38,255 bases of DNA from Veillonellaceae bacterium. GTDB taxonomy: Bacteria; Bacillota_C; Negativicutes; UBA1444. The position numbers were made by a program, and so were the translations under genes. Below the pieces are notes generated by a model. The model had not been told where the DNA came from, did not search any database, and was given only the letters and a program-made list of their open reading frames with translations. Below are positions 1 to 6,936 of this stretch, piece by piece (positions within the stretch are counted from its first letter, which is position 1; the number at the start of each line of letters is the position of its first letter). The DNA lies in the NCBI GenBank assembly GCA_012798135.1, contig JAAZNU010000329.1, forward strand, positions 1-38,255, in the 5' to 3' direction.

Positions 1-64
1 CTAAGTACCAACCCCACAGGGTCTAAGTACCAACCCCACAGCCAACTAAGTACGAACCCCACAC
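1..64. repeat. Iterons of the replication origin (left part)
   Basis: Three direct copies of CTAAGTACCAACCCCACAG start at 1, 23 and 46; the third has G in place of the second C of TACC and ends in C. Spacing is 22 and 23 bp, about two helical turns. Together with the copies at the right end they form one array lying just upstream of the minus-strand Rep gene, the usual layout of an iteron-controlled theta plasmid. The sequence is seen directly; binding by Rep is inferred. Confidence 0.9.
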
Positions 65-108
65 CTTAAAAACGCTTTTTAGTAATTGTCAAACTAATAT
101 CCAAGCAA

Positions 109-127
109 CTAAGCACCAACCCCACAC
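109..127. repeat. Outlying iteron copy
   Basis: CTAAGCACCAACCCCACAC differs from the main iteron at two positions and lies 63 bp from the previous copy in the same orientation. Degenerate outlying iterons are common in theta origins and may have a control role. Confidence 0.75.
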
Positions 128-350
128 AATCAATCACTCTATTTTAAATTAGAAATGACAAACAATTGATCTGATCGCTAAAAAAATGTTTTAGGTTATA
201 AGAGGCTCTCTGGCGTTTTAGAGCGACCCAACCAGTAAAATACCACAAATAGGGTGGAGGCCACTTTAAAACTCAAATTTTGGCCTCACAGAGGCCTTTA
301 AACTGAATGAGTACTAACTATAAAAAGAATAATCCCCAGCAGGGGAGAGG

Positions 351-368
351 GGGTAACCTAGGTTACCC
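351..368. promoter_or_regulatory. parS: parS-like palindrome, copy 1
   Basis: GGGTAACCTAGGTTACCC is a perfect 18-bp palindrome, ending three bases from the stop of the DUF1016 gene. The same palindrome lies beside parB at 1546-1563 and a partial copy is at 5247-5260. Repetition of one perfect palindrome near parAB is the pattern of a centromere bound by ParB; an operator of another regulator is possible. Confidence 0.6.
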
Positions 369-371
369 TAC

Positions 372-1352
372 TTACTGAATCAATTTTTTAAGCTTGCTTT
401 TTATCTCTTCTGGCGCCGGTAATTTTGTTTTATATTCCGCTACAAAAATATCATCCCGGTTTTTGCCCGCACTGTAATAAACATCAATCCGGTCAAACTG
501 TTGACAAATAATCAGAGCCACTGGCTCGCGGTCGCCCTCGGTCTGGTGATCGCGGTAATACGATAGATAGCGAGTCACCTGTTCAATATCTCCACGTTCT
601 AGTGGCCTAGCTTTCAATTCTACAATAATAAAACATTTCAAAACAATATGGTAAAAGAGCAAATCGATTTTTTCCCATTGGCTGGCAATTAAGACCTTTT
701 GTTGTCTGGCCACAAAAGCAAAACCATTACCAAATTCTAAAAGCACCTTTTCAATTTTGACAAGTAGTGCTTGCTCCAGATCTCTTTCGGTGTGTTTTTC
801 TTCTAATTCTATAAAATCCCAATCATAAGTATGTTTAAAAATCTCCTGGGGAGCTGGCAGGGGGGAGGGTAGTATTAAATCAATCTTCCCGCGTTGTTTC
901 AACTTTCTATATTCACCAGCCTTAATTTTCTTTTGAAGATCCCGCACGCTCCAAGCATTTTTTATGGATTGAACCTCATAAAATTGTCGTTCTTCTGGGT
1001 TGGTCAAGGTAATTAAGACGCCATAGTGAGTCCAACTTAATTGTGCACGCAGTGAGTGCACTATTGGATAGGTTTTATAAAAGGCAACAATTTCAAAGAG
1101 CAAGCGCTTGGAAATACCCAGATCATGAGCCAGCCCGATTATTGCCTTTTTGCCATAATCGGCGCGTTCTTGATGCGCTAATTCTTCGCGCACAATTCTT
1201 TCGCCAATCTGCCAGTAAGTCTGCACCTTGATATTATCAACCGCTTGATAAGCCCGCGCCAGATTCTTGTCTAAGATTGAACGAATATCATTTAAAAGAG
1301 GACGATAGCCTTCTAAGACCGATTGGGCTTGAAGTTGCTTGATTTTAGACAT
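372..1352 (-). CDS. DUF1016 / YhcG-type PD-(D/E)XK nuclease protein
   Basis: This 326-aa protein matches the YhcG/DUF1016 family. The N-terminal DUF1016_N region (about 15-150) is helical. The C-terminal domain (about 170-320) is a PD-(D/E)XK nuclease-like fold: Asp230 in EKIDLLFY, then Glu245 and Lys247 in IVELKAR, all key positions present. Family length is about 330-370 aa, so it looks full length. Homologues are frequent on mobile elements and in defence islands, but their substrate is poorly known. It is read in the same direction as parAB, 217 bp downstream of parB, separated by two palindromes, so it may have its own promoter. Nuclease activity is a family inference; a role in plasmid maintenance or defence is a guess. 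Confidence 0.88.
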   Translation of the reverse strand: MSKIKQLQAQSVLEGYRPLLNDIRSILDKNLARAYQAVDNIKVQTYWQIGERIVREELAHQERADYGKKAIIGLAHDLGISKRLLFEIVAFYKTYPIVHSLRAQLSWTHYGVLITLTNPEERQFYEVQSIKNAWSVRDLQKKIKAGEYRKLKQRGKIDLILPSPLPAPQEIFKHTYDWDFIELEEKHTERDLEQALLVKIEKVLLEFGNGFAFVARQQKVLIASQWEKIDLLFYHIVLKCFIIVELKARPLERGDIEQVTRYLSYYRDHQTEGDREPVALIICQQFDRIDVYYSAGKNRDDIFVAEYKTKLPAPEEIKSKLKKLIQ

Positions 1353-1428
1353 ATTGTCTTTATTTAGTGTGTGTATTGCTGAATTCTCGCGACCCCGTCA
1401 CGAGTATGAATTATTGAAATAGCGATCC

Positions 1429-1458
1429 AATATTGTCCAGGCACGCCTGGACAATATT
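1429..1458. promoter_or_regulatory. 30-bp near-perfect palindrome
   Basis: Two 14-bp arms, AATATTGTCCAGGC and its exact complement, are separated by only two bases. No T-run follows on either strand, so it does not look like a terminator. It lies between the end of parB and the start of the DUF1016 gene. A dimeric DNA-binding protein site (operator, second partition site or recombination site) is the simplest reading; the bound protein is unknown. Confidence 0.7.
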
Positions 1459-1545
1459 TACTAATAATATTCTGCGCTCCGCTGGCGCTTCATGATGGCC
1501 AAAGTATAATTATGTTGAGGCTATCCGCCCACTTGACAGAGTAGG

Positions 1546-1563
1546 GGGTAACCTAGGTTACCC
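1546..1563. promoter_or_regulatory. parS: parS-like palindrome, copy 2
   Basis: A second perfect copy of GGGTAACCTAGGTTACCC sits six bases past the parB stop codon. Like copy 1 it is preceded by extra G residues. Position next to parB makes a partition site likely. Confidence 0.6.
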
Positions 1564-1569
1564 TTTAAG

Positions 1570-2448
1570 TTATTTTTCTAATTGAGATTTTAATTCTTTA
1601 ACCTTCTCTTCTAGTTTTTCTAAAAGCTCACGTTCATTTTTGTAGGTCAAACTAAAATGATGAAGGGCTTTCTTGCCTTTAATCTCTTTGGCTTTGGCAA
1701 TGGCCGAATCACCAGTAATCGGTTCTGGTGACGTTTTAATTAATTCAAATAACTCCAGCTGCTTTTCTGGAAAAGAATTCAACAACAACAGGGCCCTGGC
1801 ATGCTTTTCCGTAATTTGGTTCTTAGCTGGTTTACGACCGGTTGCCACAATCTCTTTTTGGATATTTTCTGGCAAATTAAGCAGTGCCATAAACTGCTTG
1901 CGACGCATTTCACTAATGCCCACCGTGCGTTCCACATCAGCCCAGACCGCTTCCGGACCCAGCTTTTCCCTATACTCAAGAATTGCGGTAGCTTTATCGA
2001 TCGGTGAGAGGTCTTCTCGCTGGATATTCTCAATTAACTGCTGAGCGTAGCGCTTTTGGGTGCTAACATTACTCTGGACAATACAGGGGATTTCTTCTAA
2101 ACCCAAACTAGCCGAGGCTTGATAGCGGCGTTCTCCGGAGATTATCTTATAAAATCCCTCTCCATCATCAGCCACAAATTCCACAGTGATTGGTTGTAAT
2201 ACCCCGTGTTCTTTAATCGAATTAGCCAGTTCAGTTAGTTTTTCCTGATCAAAACTTTTTCTGGGCTGGTCTGGATCTGGTTTAATCCGGTCTAAAGGAA
2301 TCAATTTGGCGTTTTTTAAGCGCTTGGTGCCTTCGACCTCGGCCCTGGTAGTCACCGAGTCGCTGGGTAGGGCTACCCGGCTATTTTCTACACTGGTGGT
2401 CGCTTGTTCAAGCAACTTTGCTTTTTTCGACATATGGCATGAGTTCAT
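1570..2448 (-). CDS. parB: ParB/Spo0J-family partition protein
   Basis: The 292-aa protein is a CTP-binding ParB-type DNA-clamp protein for plasmid segregation. The ParB nuclease-like/CTPase domain (about 47-145) shows the GERRYQAS box (105-112) and ENIQREDL (140-147), both diagnostic. An HTH region follows (about 150-225), and the C-terminus (about 255-292) is a charged helix likely to dimerise. It overlaps the end of parA by 41 nt, which suggests translational coupling; Met6 at 2433 is an alternative start, also inside parA. Nearby palindromes at 1546 and 351 are candidate parS sites. Length and motif order are normal for plasmid ParB. Confidence 0.95.
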   Translation of the reverse strand: MNSCHMSKKAKLLEQATTSVENSRVALPSDSVTTRAEVEGTKRLKNAKLIPLDRIKPDPDQPRKSFDQEKLTELANSIKEHGVLQPITVEFVADDGEGFYKIISGERRYQASASLGLEEIPCIVQSNVSTQKRYAQQLIENIQREDLSPIDKATAILEYREKLGPEAVWADVERTVGISEMRRKQFMALLNLPENIQKEIVATGRKPAKNQITEKHARALLLLNSFPEKQLELFELIKTSPEPITGDSAIAKAKEIKGKKALHHFSLTYKNERELLEKLEEKVKELKSQLEK

Positions 2449-3187
2449 TTATAAAAGTTCTAAACAATTCTGCCTGCTTTGATGTGGGCAGATAGTAGTT
2501 AATGGGCAATCTGGCCGTGGCCGCCTCGGTATACTGTACGTTGTTATGAAACTCGGTTTGGAAAATTCTCTCGCCGTATTTATTCTTCAAGGCTTGGTTA
2601 TAGGTGGCCTCCAGAGAACGCCTGGAATCGTATTTATTAATTACGAAACCTAATATTTGTAGCTGCGGATTGGCTCTTTTTTTAACTTTTTCCACATAGG
2701 CATCCAACTGTGAAGAGCCCTTGACCGCCCATTCTTGACACTCAATCGGTACCAAAATGCCGTTTGCCGCGACTAGGGCCATTCTCGTGGCTCGCCCTAA
2801 ATTTGGCGGACAATCAATTATGATGTAGTCATAATTCTGATCAATTTCTTCTAGGGCCTCTAGTAAGTAGTACTGTGCGTCATCATCTCCAGCCAATCGA
2901 ATATCGAGATCGCTTAAAGCTAAATTGGCCGGCAAAATATCAATATTCCCTATTTTGGTTTTATACAAAACCTCTGAGATTTCTGCCTCGTCAACTAGAA
3001 GATCAAAAATTGTTTTATCCAGACTGTGGATATTGTCCAAAAAAGCTGAGGAAAGGTTGCCCTGCTGGTCCATATCAATTAAAAGAACCCTCTTCTCAAA
3101 CTCTGATAAAACGCCGGCTAGCCCCATGGAAATGGTGGTTTTGCCAACACCGCCCTTTTGGTTTGCAATTGCTATTCTATAAGCCAT
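2408..3187 (-). CDS. parA: ParA-family partition ATPase
   Basis: This 259-aa ATPase of the ParA/Soj (MinD-like) class moves plasmid copies over the nucleoid together with ParB. The deviant Walker A is KGGVGKTT at 11-18, with the signature Lys11; the A' motif is LLIDMDQQGN (36-43 region) and Walker B is IIIDCPPN (122-129). There is no N-terminal HTH domain, so it is the short ParA type; the separate HTH gene just upstream may supply the repressor function. It lies 12 bp downstream of that HTH gene and overlaps parB, forming one operon from the promoter at 3467-3495. Confidence 0.97.
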   Translation of the reverse strand: MAYRIAIANQKGGVGKTTISMGLAGVLSEFEKRVLLIDMDQQGNLSSAFLDNIHSLDKTIFDLLVDEAEISEVLYKTKIGNIDILPANLALSDLDIRLAGDDDAQYYLLEALEEIDQNYDYIIIDCPPNLGRATRMALVAANGILVPIECQEWAVKGSSQLDAYVEKVKKRANPQLQILGFVINKYDSRRSLEATYNQALKNKYGERIFQTEFHNNVQYTEAATARLPINYYLPTSKQAELFRTFINELMPYVEKSKVA

Positions 3188-3199
3188 AAGTAGTACGCT

Positions 3200-3409
3200 T
3201 TAATTGTTAACAGTTATTGTTTCTTTGTAGCGCTTAAGTTTTTTAATGTCATCATCAGTAAACAACCGCCAGCCATTGCGGTCTTTATACTTAACGTCCT
3301 CCACCTTTTGTTCTTTTAGCCATTTAAAGAAGGTGCTCCTGGGTAGCCCAATTAATTCGAGGGCCTCCTGGGTGCGATAAAATTTTTTGCCGGAAATGGT
3401 AACTGGCAT
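3200..3409 (-). CDS. MerR-type helix-turn-helix DNA-binding protein
   Basis: A 69-aa protein made almost only of one winged HTH of the MerR/HTH_17 kind: FYRTQEALELIGLPRSTFFK forms the HTH (about 10-29) and GWRLFTDDDIKKLKRY the wing and following helix (46-61). No effector domain is present. As first gene of the operon before parA, it probably represses the par promoter, a role that longer ParA proteins carry in their own N-terminus. It could also be an excisionase-like factor, since those share this fold. The operator is probably among the small palindromes at 3428-3460. Confidence 0.85.
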   Translation of the reverse strand: MPVTISGKKFYRTQEALELIGLPRSTFFKWLKEQKVEDVKYKDRNGWRLFTDDDIKKLKRYKETITVNN

Positions 3410-3776
3410 ATGCGTAACTCCTACAAATTACTAAGTAGTTTCTGGCCGTCTATGGCCTGTTATGGTATTATAACATTTTGTTGAGGCAAAAGCAAGCCGA
3501 AAAGTGCTTTTCTTAAAAAATAATGATTGTAGATACTGTATTCAAAATGATCACTTTACGCCCCAATGCACCATAACTGGCCGAAAAGCGAGCAATCTGG
3601 CTGTATTATAAAAAAACTATATATTGATTTTCATCACAATTAAGCAACTAAATATTGGCACGGTGTTTGCATATAAAGTTAGATCTTTGTGGCAGGTCTT
3701 TATGCGCCAATTTAGAGCTTTTTGTTATTGGCAATTTATGTACTTATTTAATTTAAATAAATATGGAAAAAAATAA
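3410..3776. other. Divergent intergenic region
   Basis: This 367-bp gap separates the minus-strand par operon from plus-strand genes. It holds the par promoter, repeated TGGCC words (3443-3457 and near 3579) and an AT-rich stretch at 3590-3776. A near-palindrome GAAAAGTGCTTTTC lies near 3500. No RNA gene was recognised, and no strong plus-strand promoter was found. Confidence 0.5.
3467..3495 (-). promoter_or_regulatory. Promoter of the HTH-parA-parB operon
   Basis: Read on the minus strand, TTGCTT and a perfect TATAAT are separated by exactly 17 bp. Transcription would begin near 3460, within TGGCC...GGCCA inverted words (3443-3457), a likely operator for the HTH protein or ParA. Confidence 0.75.
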
Positions 3777-4430
3777 ATGTCCACAAAACAAGAAATAGAA
3801 GAACCAGAAGTAATAAAGGAAAAAGAACAGATTTATTATTCCGCGCTACTCAATGGCTGGATTAATTCAAGAAATGAAAAAGACAAGCAAATTATCACAT
3901 TATCATCCCTTGGAATTGGACTAACACTATCCATAATGACCGCCGTAAAAGATCACTTCTCAATCTGTGTGCTAATCGGCGGCGTCTTAATTATGGGAAG
4001 TTTTTGCTATAATATTTTTCTTGGGTTGAAGATTCTTAGTATAAATGCAAATTATCTTAGTTTAATTATAAAAAAGGAGGAGGAGATTACATCAACAGAA
4101 GAACAACTGGACAAGCTCGATAATCGATTTATTACATCATTCAAGGTAGCAATGATCTTATTGTGCTTTTTAGGAGCAATTTTAGGAATTACTTTTCTTA
4201 CAGGAGATAAAATGAACGAACAAAAACAGACTGAAAACAGCCCGCAAATCAGCGGGCAAAATAAGGCCGTAGAAAGTCTTCAGGGTCTAAATGAATTAAG
4301 CCCAAAAAATCTCAATTTATTAAATACTATCAAGGATAGTCCAATTATTGTTCTGCAGTCTGCAAATAACGACTCAGTTCCAAAAACAAGCAATCAAAAT
4401 AATTCAATCGTGAATAAGGAGGAAAAATGA
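3777..4430 (+). CDS. Membrane protein with three helices and a hydrophilic tail
   Basis: A 217-aa protein of unknown function. The charged N-terminus (1-36) is followed by hydrophobic helices at about 39-57, 62-87 and 121-142. The 60-residue tail after Lys145 is hydrophilic and Asn/Gln/Ser-rich and contains SLQGLNELSPKNL (167-179). A very similar motif occurs in the 59-aa protein encoded next, whose start overlaps this stop by ATGA, so the two are probably translated together and may form a pair. Layout recalls small membrane effectors or sensors of defence modules, but no named family can be claimed. The start lacks a strong ribosome site; only GGA about 13 bases upstream is seen. Confidence 0.75.
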   Translation: MSTKQEIEEPEVIKEKEQIYYSALLNGWINSRNEKDKQIITLSSLGIGLTLSIMTAVKDHFSICVLIGGVLIMGSFCYNIFLGLKILSINANYLSLIIKKEEEITSTEEQLDKLDNRFITSFKVAMILLCFLGAILGITFLTGDKMNEQKQTENSPQISGQNKAVESLQGLNELSPKNLNLLNTIKDSPIIVLQSANNDSVPKTSNQNNSIVNKEEK

Positions 4431-4606
4431 GCCCAGAGAATAACCAAGGAAACCCGAATGTGTCACAAGACAAAAGCCTGGCGGGATTAAACGATTTGCG
4501 ACCGGAAAATCTATCCGGGGGTTCCAGCAGAGATTCTGCGCCAGTGCCCGAAAGGGCAGAACCATCAAGACCCGCGCCCGCGGCAACCGGTAACGACAAG
4601 GAGTAG
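4427..4606 (+). CDS. Small hydrophilic protein, 59 aa, coupled to the membrane protein
   Basis: A short gene beginning at ATG 4427, whose first bases overlap the stop of the preceding gene (ATGA). It has a very strong ribosome site, AAGGAGG at 4416-4422, at good spacing. The protein is polar and Pro/Ser-rich, with no hydrophobic segment and no cysteine. Residues 17-29, SLAGLNDLRPENL, match SLQGLNELSPKNL in the tail of the preceding membrane protein at 9 of 13 positions, with conservative changes elsewhere. This argues for a common partner or a shared docking motif. The rest resembles no family I know. Because of the overlap, ribosome site and shared motif I consider it a real gene. Confidence 0.72.
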   Translation: MSPENNQGNPNVSQDKSLAGLNDLRPENLSGGSSRDSAPVPERAEPSRPAPAATGNDKE

Positions 4607-4736
4607 AATTATGGAAAAAATTATTATTAAGAAAGCTTAAAATGATTAGTGCTATTTCATTTTAGAGTCGGGCAACAACAAAACAATTCTTGTAATGTAA
4701 ATCACCAGGTTTTTCACAAAAACAAAGGGTATAGTT

Positions 4737-4976
4737 ATGTCTCCAAGAAAAACGCATCATGTAGCTCCAGACTCGCAAGGTGGTTGGAATGTGAAAAGAG
4801 GAGGGGCAGAGCGCGTGTCAAAGCATTTCGATACCAAAAAAGATGCTGTGGATTATGGCCGGCAAGTAAGTAATAATCAAAACTCCGAGCTTATAATTCA
4901 CGGAAAAGACGGACGAATTCAGCAATCAGATAGCCACGGCAATGATCCATGTCCACCCAAGGACAAGAATAAATAA
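4737..4976 (+). CDS. DUF2188 family protein
   Basis: A 79-aa protein matching the DUF2188 family nearly end to end: HHVAPDSQGGWNVKRGGAER near the start, then a helix with the D-T-K-K-DAVDYGRQ pattern, then ELIIHGKDGRI and the typical SHGNDPCPPK tail. The family is small, soluble and widespread in bacteria; its biochemical role is not known. It is followed 11 bp later by another small gene with its own strong ribosome site, and both end at the terminator at 5209-5238. No strong ribosome site lies before this start. Confidence 0.88.
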   Translation: MSPRKTHHVAPDSQGGWNVKRGGAERVSKHFDTKKDAVDYGRQVSNNQNSELIIHGKDGRIQQSDSHGNDPCPPKDKNK

Positions 4977-4987
4977 GGAGTCAAGAA

Positions 4988-5194
4988 ATGCCATACTATT
5001 ATGTGAATAAAAAAGCCCAAACTAATGGCGATCATGAAGTTCATCAATCAGATTGTTCTTATCTGCCAGATGAATCTAACAGATATTATCTGGGTAGTTT
5101 TATCGACTGTGTTGATGCTGTAAAGGAAGCTAAAAAGCATTATCCTCAATCAAATGGATGTTATTACTGTTCAAAGAAATGTCACACGACCTGA
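4988..5194 (+). CDS. Small Cys-containing conserved protein
   Basis: A 68-aa soluble protein with a good ribosome site (AAGGAG, 4976-4981). It begins MPYYYVNKKAQTNGDHEVH and ends NGCYYCSKKCHTT. Cysteines at 24 (SDCSYLP), 37 (FIDCVDA), 58, 61 (CYYC) and 65 (KKCHT) could bind a metal, but this is not shown. I recall this type of protein as a common small hypothetical that often lies near DUF2188 genes, which fits here; its function is unknown. It is the last gene of the short plus-strand group, with a terminator 15 bp after its TGA stop. Confidence 0.82.
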   Translation: MPYYYVNKKAQTNGDHEVHQSDCSYLPDESNRYYLGSFIDCVDAVKEAKKHYPQSNGCYYCSKKCHTT

Positions 5195-5208
5195 TTTTTT
5201 AATAAACC

Positions 5209-5238
5209 AAGGCACATCCTTTTTGGGGTGTGCCTTTT
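5209..5238 (+). terminator. Rho-independent terminator
   Basis: AAGGCACATCC pairs with GGGTGTGCCTT across a short T loop and is followed by TTTTT. It closes the group of small plus-strand genes. Confidence 0.85.
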
Positions 5239-5246
5239 TATGTAGG

Positions 5247-5260
5247 GGGTAACCTAGGTT
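5247..5260. promoter_or_regulatory. Partial third copy of the parS-like palindrome
   Basis: GGGTAACCTAGGTT repeats the first 14 bases of the palindromes at 351 and 1546, with the same upstream GTAGG as copy 2, but the last ACCC is replaced by TTTC. It may be a weak or decayed ParB site. Confidence 0.5.
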
Positions 5261-5328
5261 TTTCTCGCCGCACAAAATTATTAAATAATTGTTTTGCTAA
5301 AATTCAACTAAACCTGTAATATAATTTT

Positions 5329-6825
5329 ATGTATATAACCGCTTCAAAACTTTACGATTTTACGCAATGTCCTCACCGGGTGTGGCGCGACTTATATGGT
5401 CCCCTATCAGAAAAGGGCGAGGAAATAAATCCATTTGTTCAGCTTCTTTGGGATCGAGGAGTTTTATACGAACAACAAATAATCGCTAAGATTAGCCAAT
5501 ATTTAGACCTTTCCCGTGGCCGTGTTGATCATCGATTCGCGGAAACAATTAAAGCAATGAACAACAAAACGCCGATTATTTATCAGGGCGTTTTGATTAA
5601 AGATAATCTTATGGGTATTCCGGATCTTTTAAGATTAACCCCTGCTGGCAGCTATATCCCAATCGATATTAAATCTGGCATGGGCACAGAGGGGACAGAT
5701 GAAAACGACGAGGGAAAGCTCAAAGAAAATTATGCGGTTCAGCTGGCCCTATATATTGACGCCCTCAATCGGTTGGGTTATGAAAATCAAAAACAGGGAA
5801 TCATTCTTGATGTTAAGGGCAACGAGGTCCTCTATGATCTCAATTCAATAATTGGCAAAGTTAAAAATATAAGTTATTGGCAGTCATACCGAAACATCAA
5901 AGAGGAAGTTGAAAAGCTTTTAAGTAATCAGATTCAAAATACACCGGCGATGGTTGGTGCTTGTAAACTATGCCCCTGGTATGAGAGCTGTAAAAAGTGG
6001 GTTAAAGACAACGACGACCTGACCGGACTATTCTACGTGGGCCGCGCCAAGCGCGACGTATTTTATAGCGATCTTGGCACCAATCGGATTGATGATGTTC
6101 TCGCACTTGATGCGGCAGAATTACTGGCTAAGAAGAAAAAAGATAAGGATCTTCTCAAAGGAGTGGGCGAAGCAACCTTAAATAAGATATTTACCAGAGC
6201 GAAAATATTTAAGGTTAGCAAGCAGCCGGTTCTTTATGAGAAAATTGAATTCCCCAAGGTTGCCTATGAACTCTATTTTGATATTGAGGACGATCCGACA
6301 AGAGAATTCATTTACCTGCACGGTGTTTATGAACGCGGACCCGAAGGAGAGCGCTTTAGAGATTTCACTGCCAAAGACATTACTCCAGAAGTCGAAAAGC
6401 AGGCCTGGTTAGAATTTTGGAAATATATTAGAAGTTTGCCAAAAGATGATTTTGCTGTTTATTACTATTCCTCGCACGAAAAAAGCACCTATCGGAGGAT
6501 GCAGAAAATTTATCCAGACGTTGTCTCCGAGGAAGAGGTTGAGGCCTTCTTTGATCACCCCAACACTATCGATTTGTATAAAATTGTATTTAAAAGTACC
6601 GACTGGCCGTTGGGCAGCTATTCAATAAAGGCGATCGCCCAATATTTAGGGTTTAGCTGGCGAGACCAAACGCCATCCGGCGCGCTTTCAATCCAGTGGT
6701 TCAATGAATACATTGAAACAAAGGATGAGAAAATATTAGAGAGAATCCTGCTTTATAATGAGGACGACTGCAAGGCAACTCTGGTGCTAAAAGATAAACT
6801 GAAGGAATTATCAGAGAAGTTATAA
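5329..6825 (+). CDS. TM0106-type RecB-like nuclease fused to RNase H-like exonuclease
   Basis: This 498-aa protein has the TM0106/YprB two-nuclease layout. The N-terminal RecB/Cas4-like PD-(D/E)XK half (about 1-230) shows Asp99, Asp113 and Lys115 in IPIDIKSG and Gln138 (YAVQLALY). Cys14 with Cys212, Cys215 and Cys221 match the four cysteines that hold an iron-sulfur cluster in Cas4/AddB-like nucleases. A helix-hairpin-helix-like stretch follows (about 265-290). The C-terminal DEDD RNase H-like domain (about 312-498) begins ELYFDIEDD with Asp318 and Glu320 and ends with NEDDCKAT. All expected catalytic residues are present, so activity on DNA is likely, but the substrate and pathway are not established. 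It lies alone between two terminators. Confidence 0.9.
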   Translation: MYITASKLYDFTQCPHRVWRDLYGPLSEKGEEINPFVQLLWDRGVLYEQQIIAKISQYLDLSRGRVDHRFAETIKAMNNKTPIIYQGVLIKDNLMGIPDLLRLTPAGSYIPIDIKSGMGTEGTDENDEGKLKENYAVQLALYIDALNRLGYENQKQGIILDVKGNEVLYDLNSIIGKVKNISYWQSYRNIKEEVEKLLSNQIQNTPAMVGACKLCPWYESCKKWVKDNDDLTGLFYVGRAKRDVFYSDLGTNRIDDVLALDAAELLAKKKKDKDLLKGVGEATLNKIFTRAKIFKVSKQPVLYEKIEFPKVAYELYFDIEDDPTREFIYLHGVYERGPEGERFRDFTAKDITPEVEKQAWLEFWKYIRSLPKDDFAVYYYSSHEKSTYRRMQKIYPDVVSEEEVEAFFDHPNTIDLYKIVFKSTDWPLGSYSIKAIAQYLGFSWRDQTPSGALSIQWFNEYIETKDEKILERILLYNEDDCKATLVLKDKLKELSEKL

Positions 6826-6853
6826 AAAAGGCTCTTGAGAAAGAGCCTTTTTT
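6824..6853. terminator. Bidirectional terminator
   Basis: AAAAAAGGCTCTT and its exact complement form a 13-bp stem with loop GAGA. A-run and T-run flanks make it work in both directions. It ends the TM0106-like gene and lies about 80 bp beyond the convergent membrane-protein gene. Confidence 0.9.
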
Positions 6854-6936
6854 AATAGGGGGGCTGTTAGAGGGCCTCATGTTAACATAATTAGCATTAT
6901 GCACATTTATATATTATTATGATAAAACAACAGTAG

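Larger units (their letters stand above)
65..371. other. AT-rich probable origin / intergenic region
   Basis: No gene is seen here. It holds AT-rich DNA next to the iterons, a separate iteron at 109-127 and, further on, repeated GAGGCC words: GAGGCCA at 257-263, its inverted copy TGGCCTC at 281-287, and GAGGCC again at 291-296. The AT-rich stretch beside iterons is where origin melting would be expected. I did not find a convincing DnaA box. The region ends with the palindrome at 351-368. Confidence 0.6.

Noticed and set aside
1..127. CRISPR array
   Set aside because: Repeats are 19 bp with only 3-4 bp between most copies and no spacers of normal size; they are iterons.
351..368. Palindromes at 351 and 1546 as transcription terminators
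   Set aside because: They lie just after stop codons but have no loop and no T-run on the coding strand; a protein-binding site fits better.
1429..1458. dif-like XerC/XerD site
   Set aside because: The centre is only two bases, not the six to eight expected between Xer arms, and the arms do not resemble known dif half sites.
1673..2044. Open frame of 123 codons on the plus strand
   Set aside because: It lies wholly inside parB on the other strand, whose motifs are complete, and has no ribosome site or family features.
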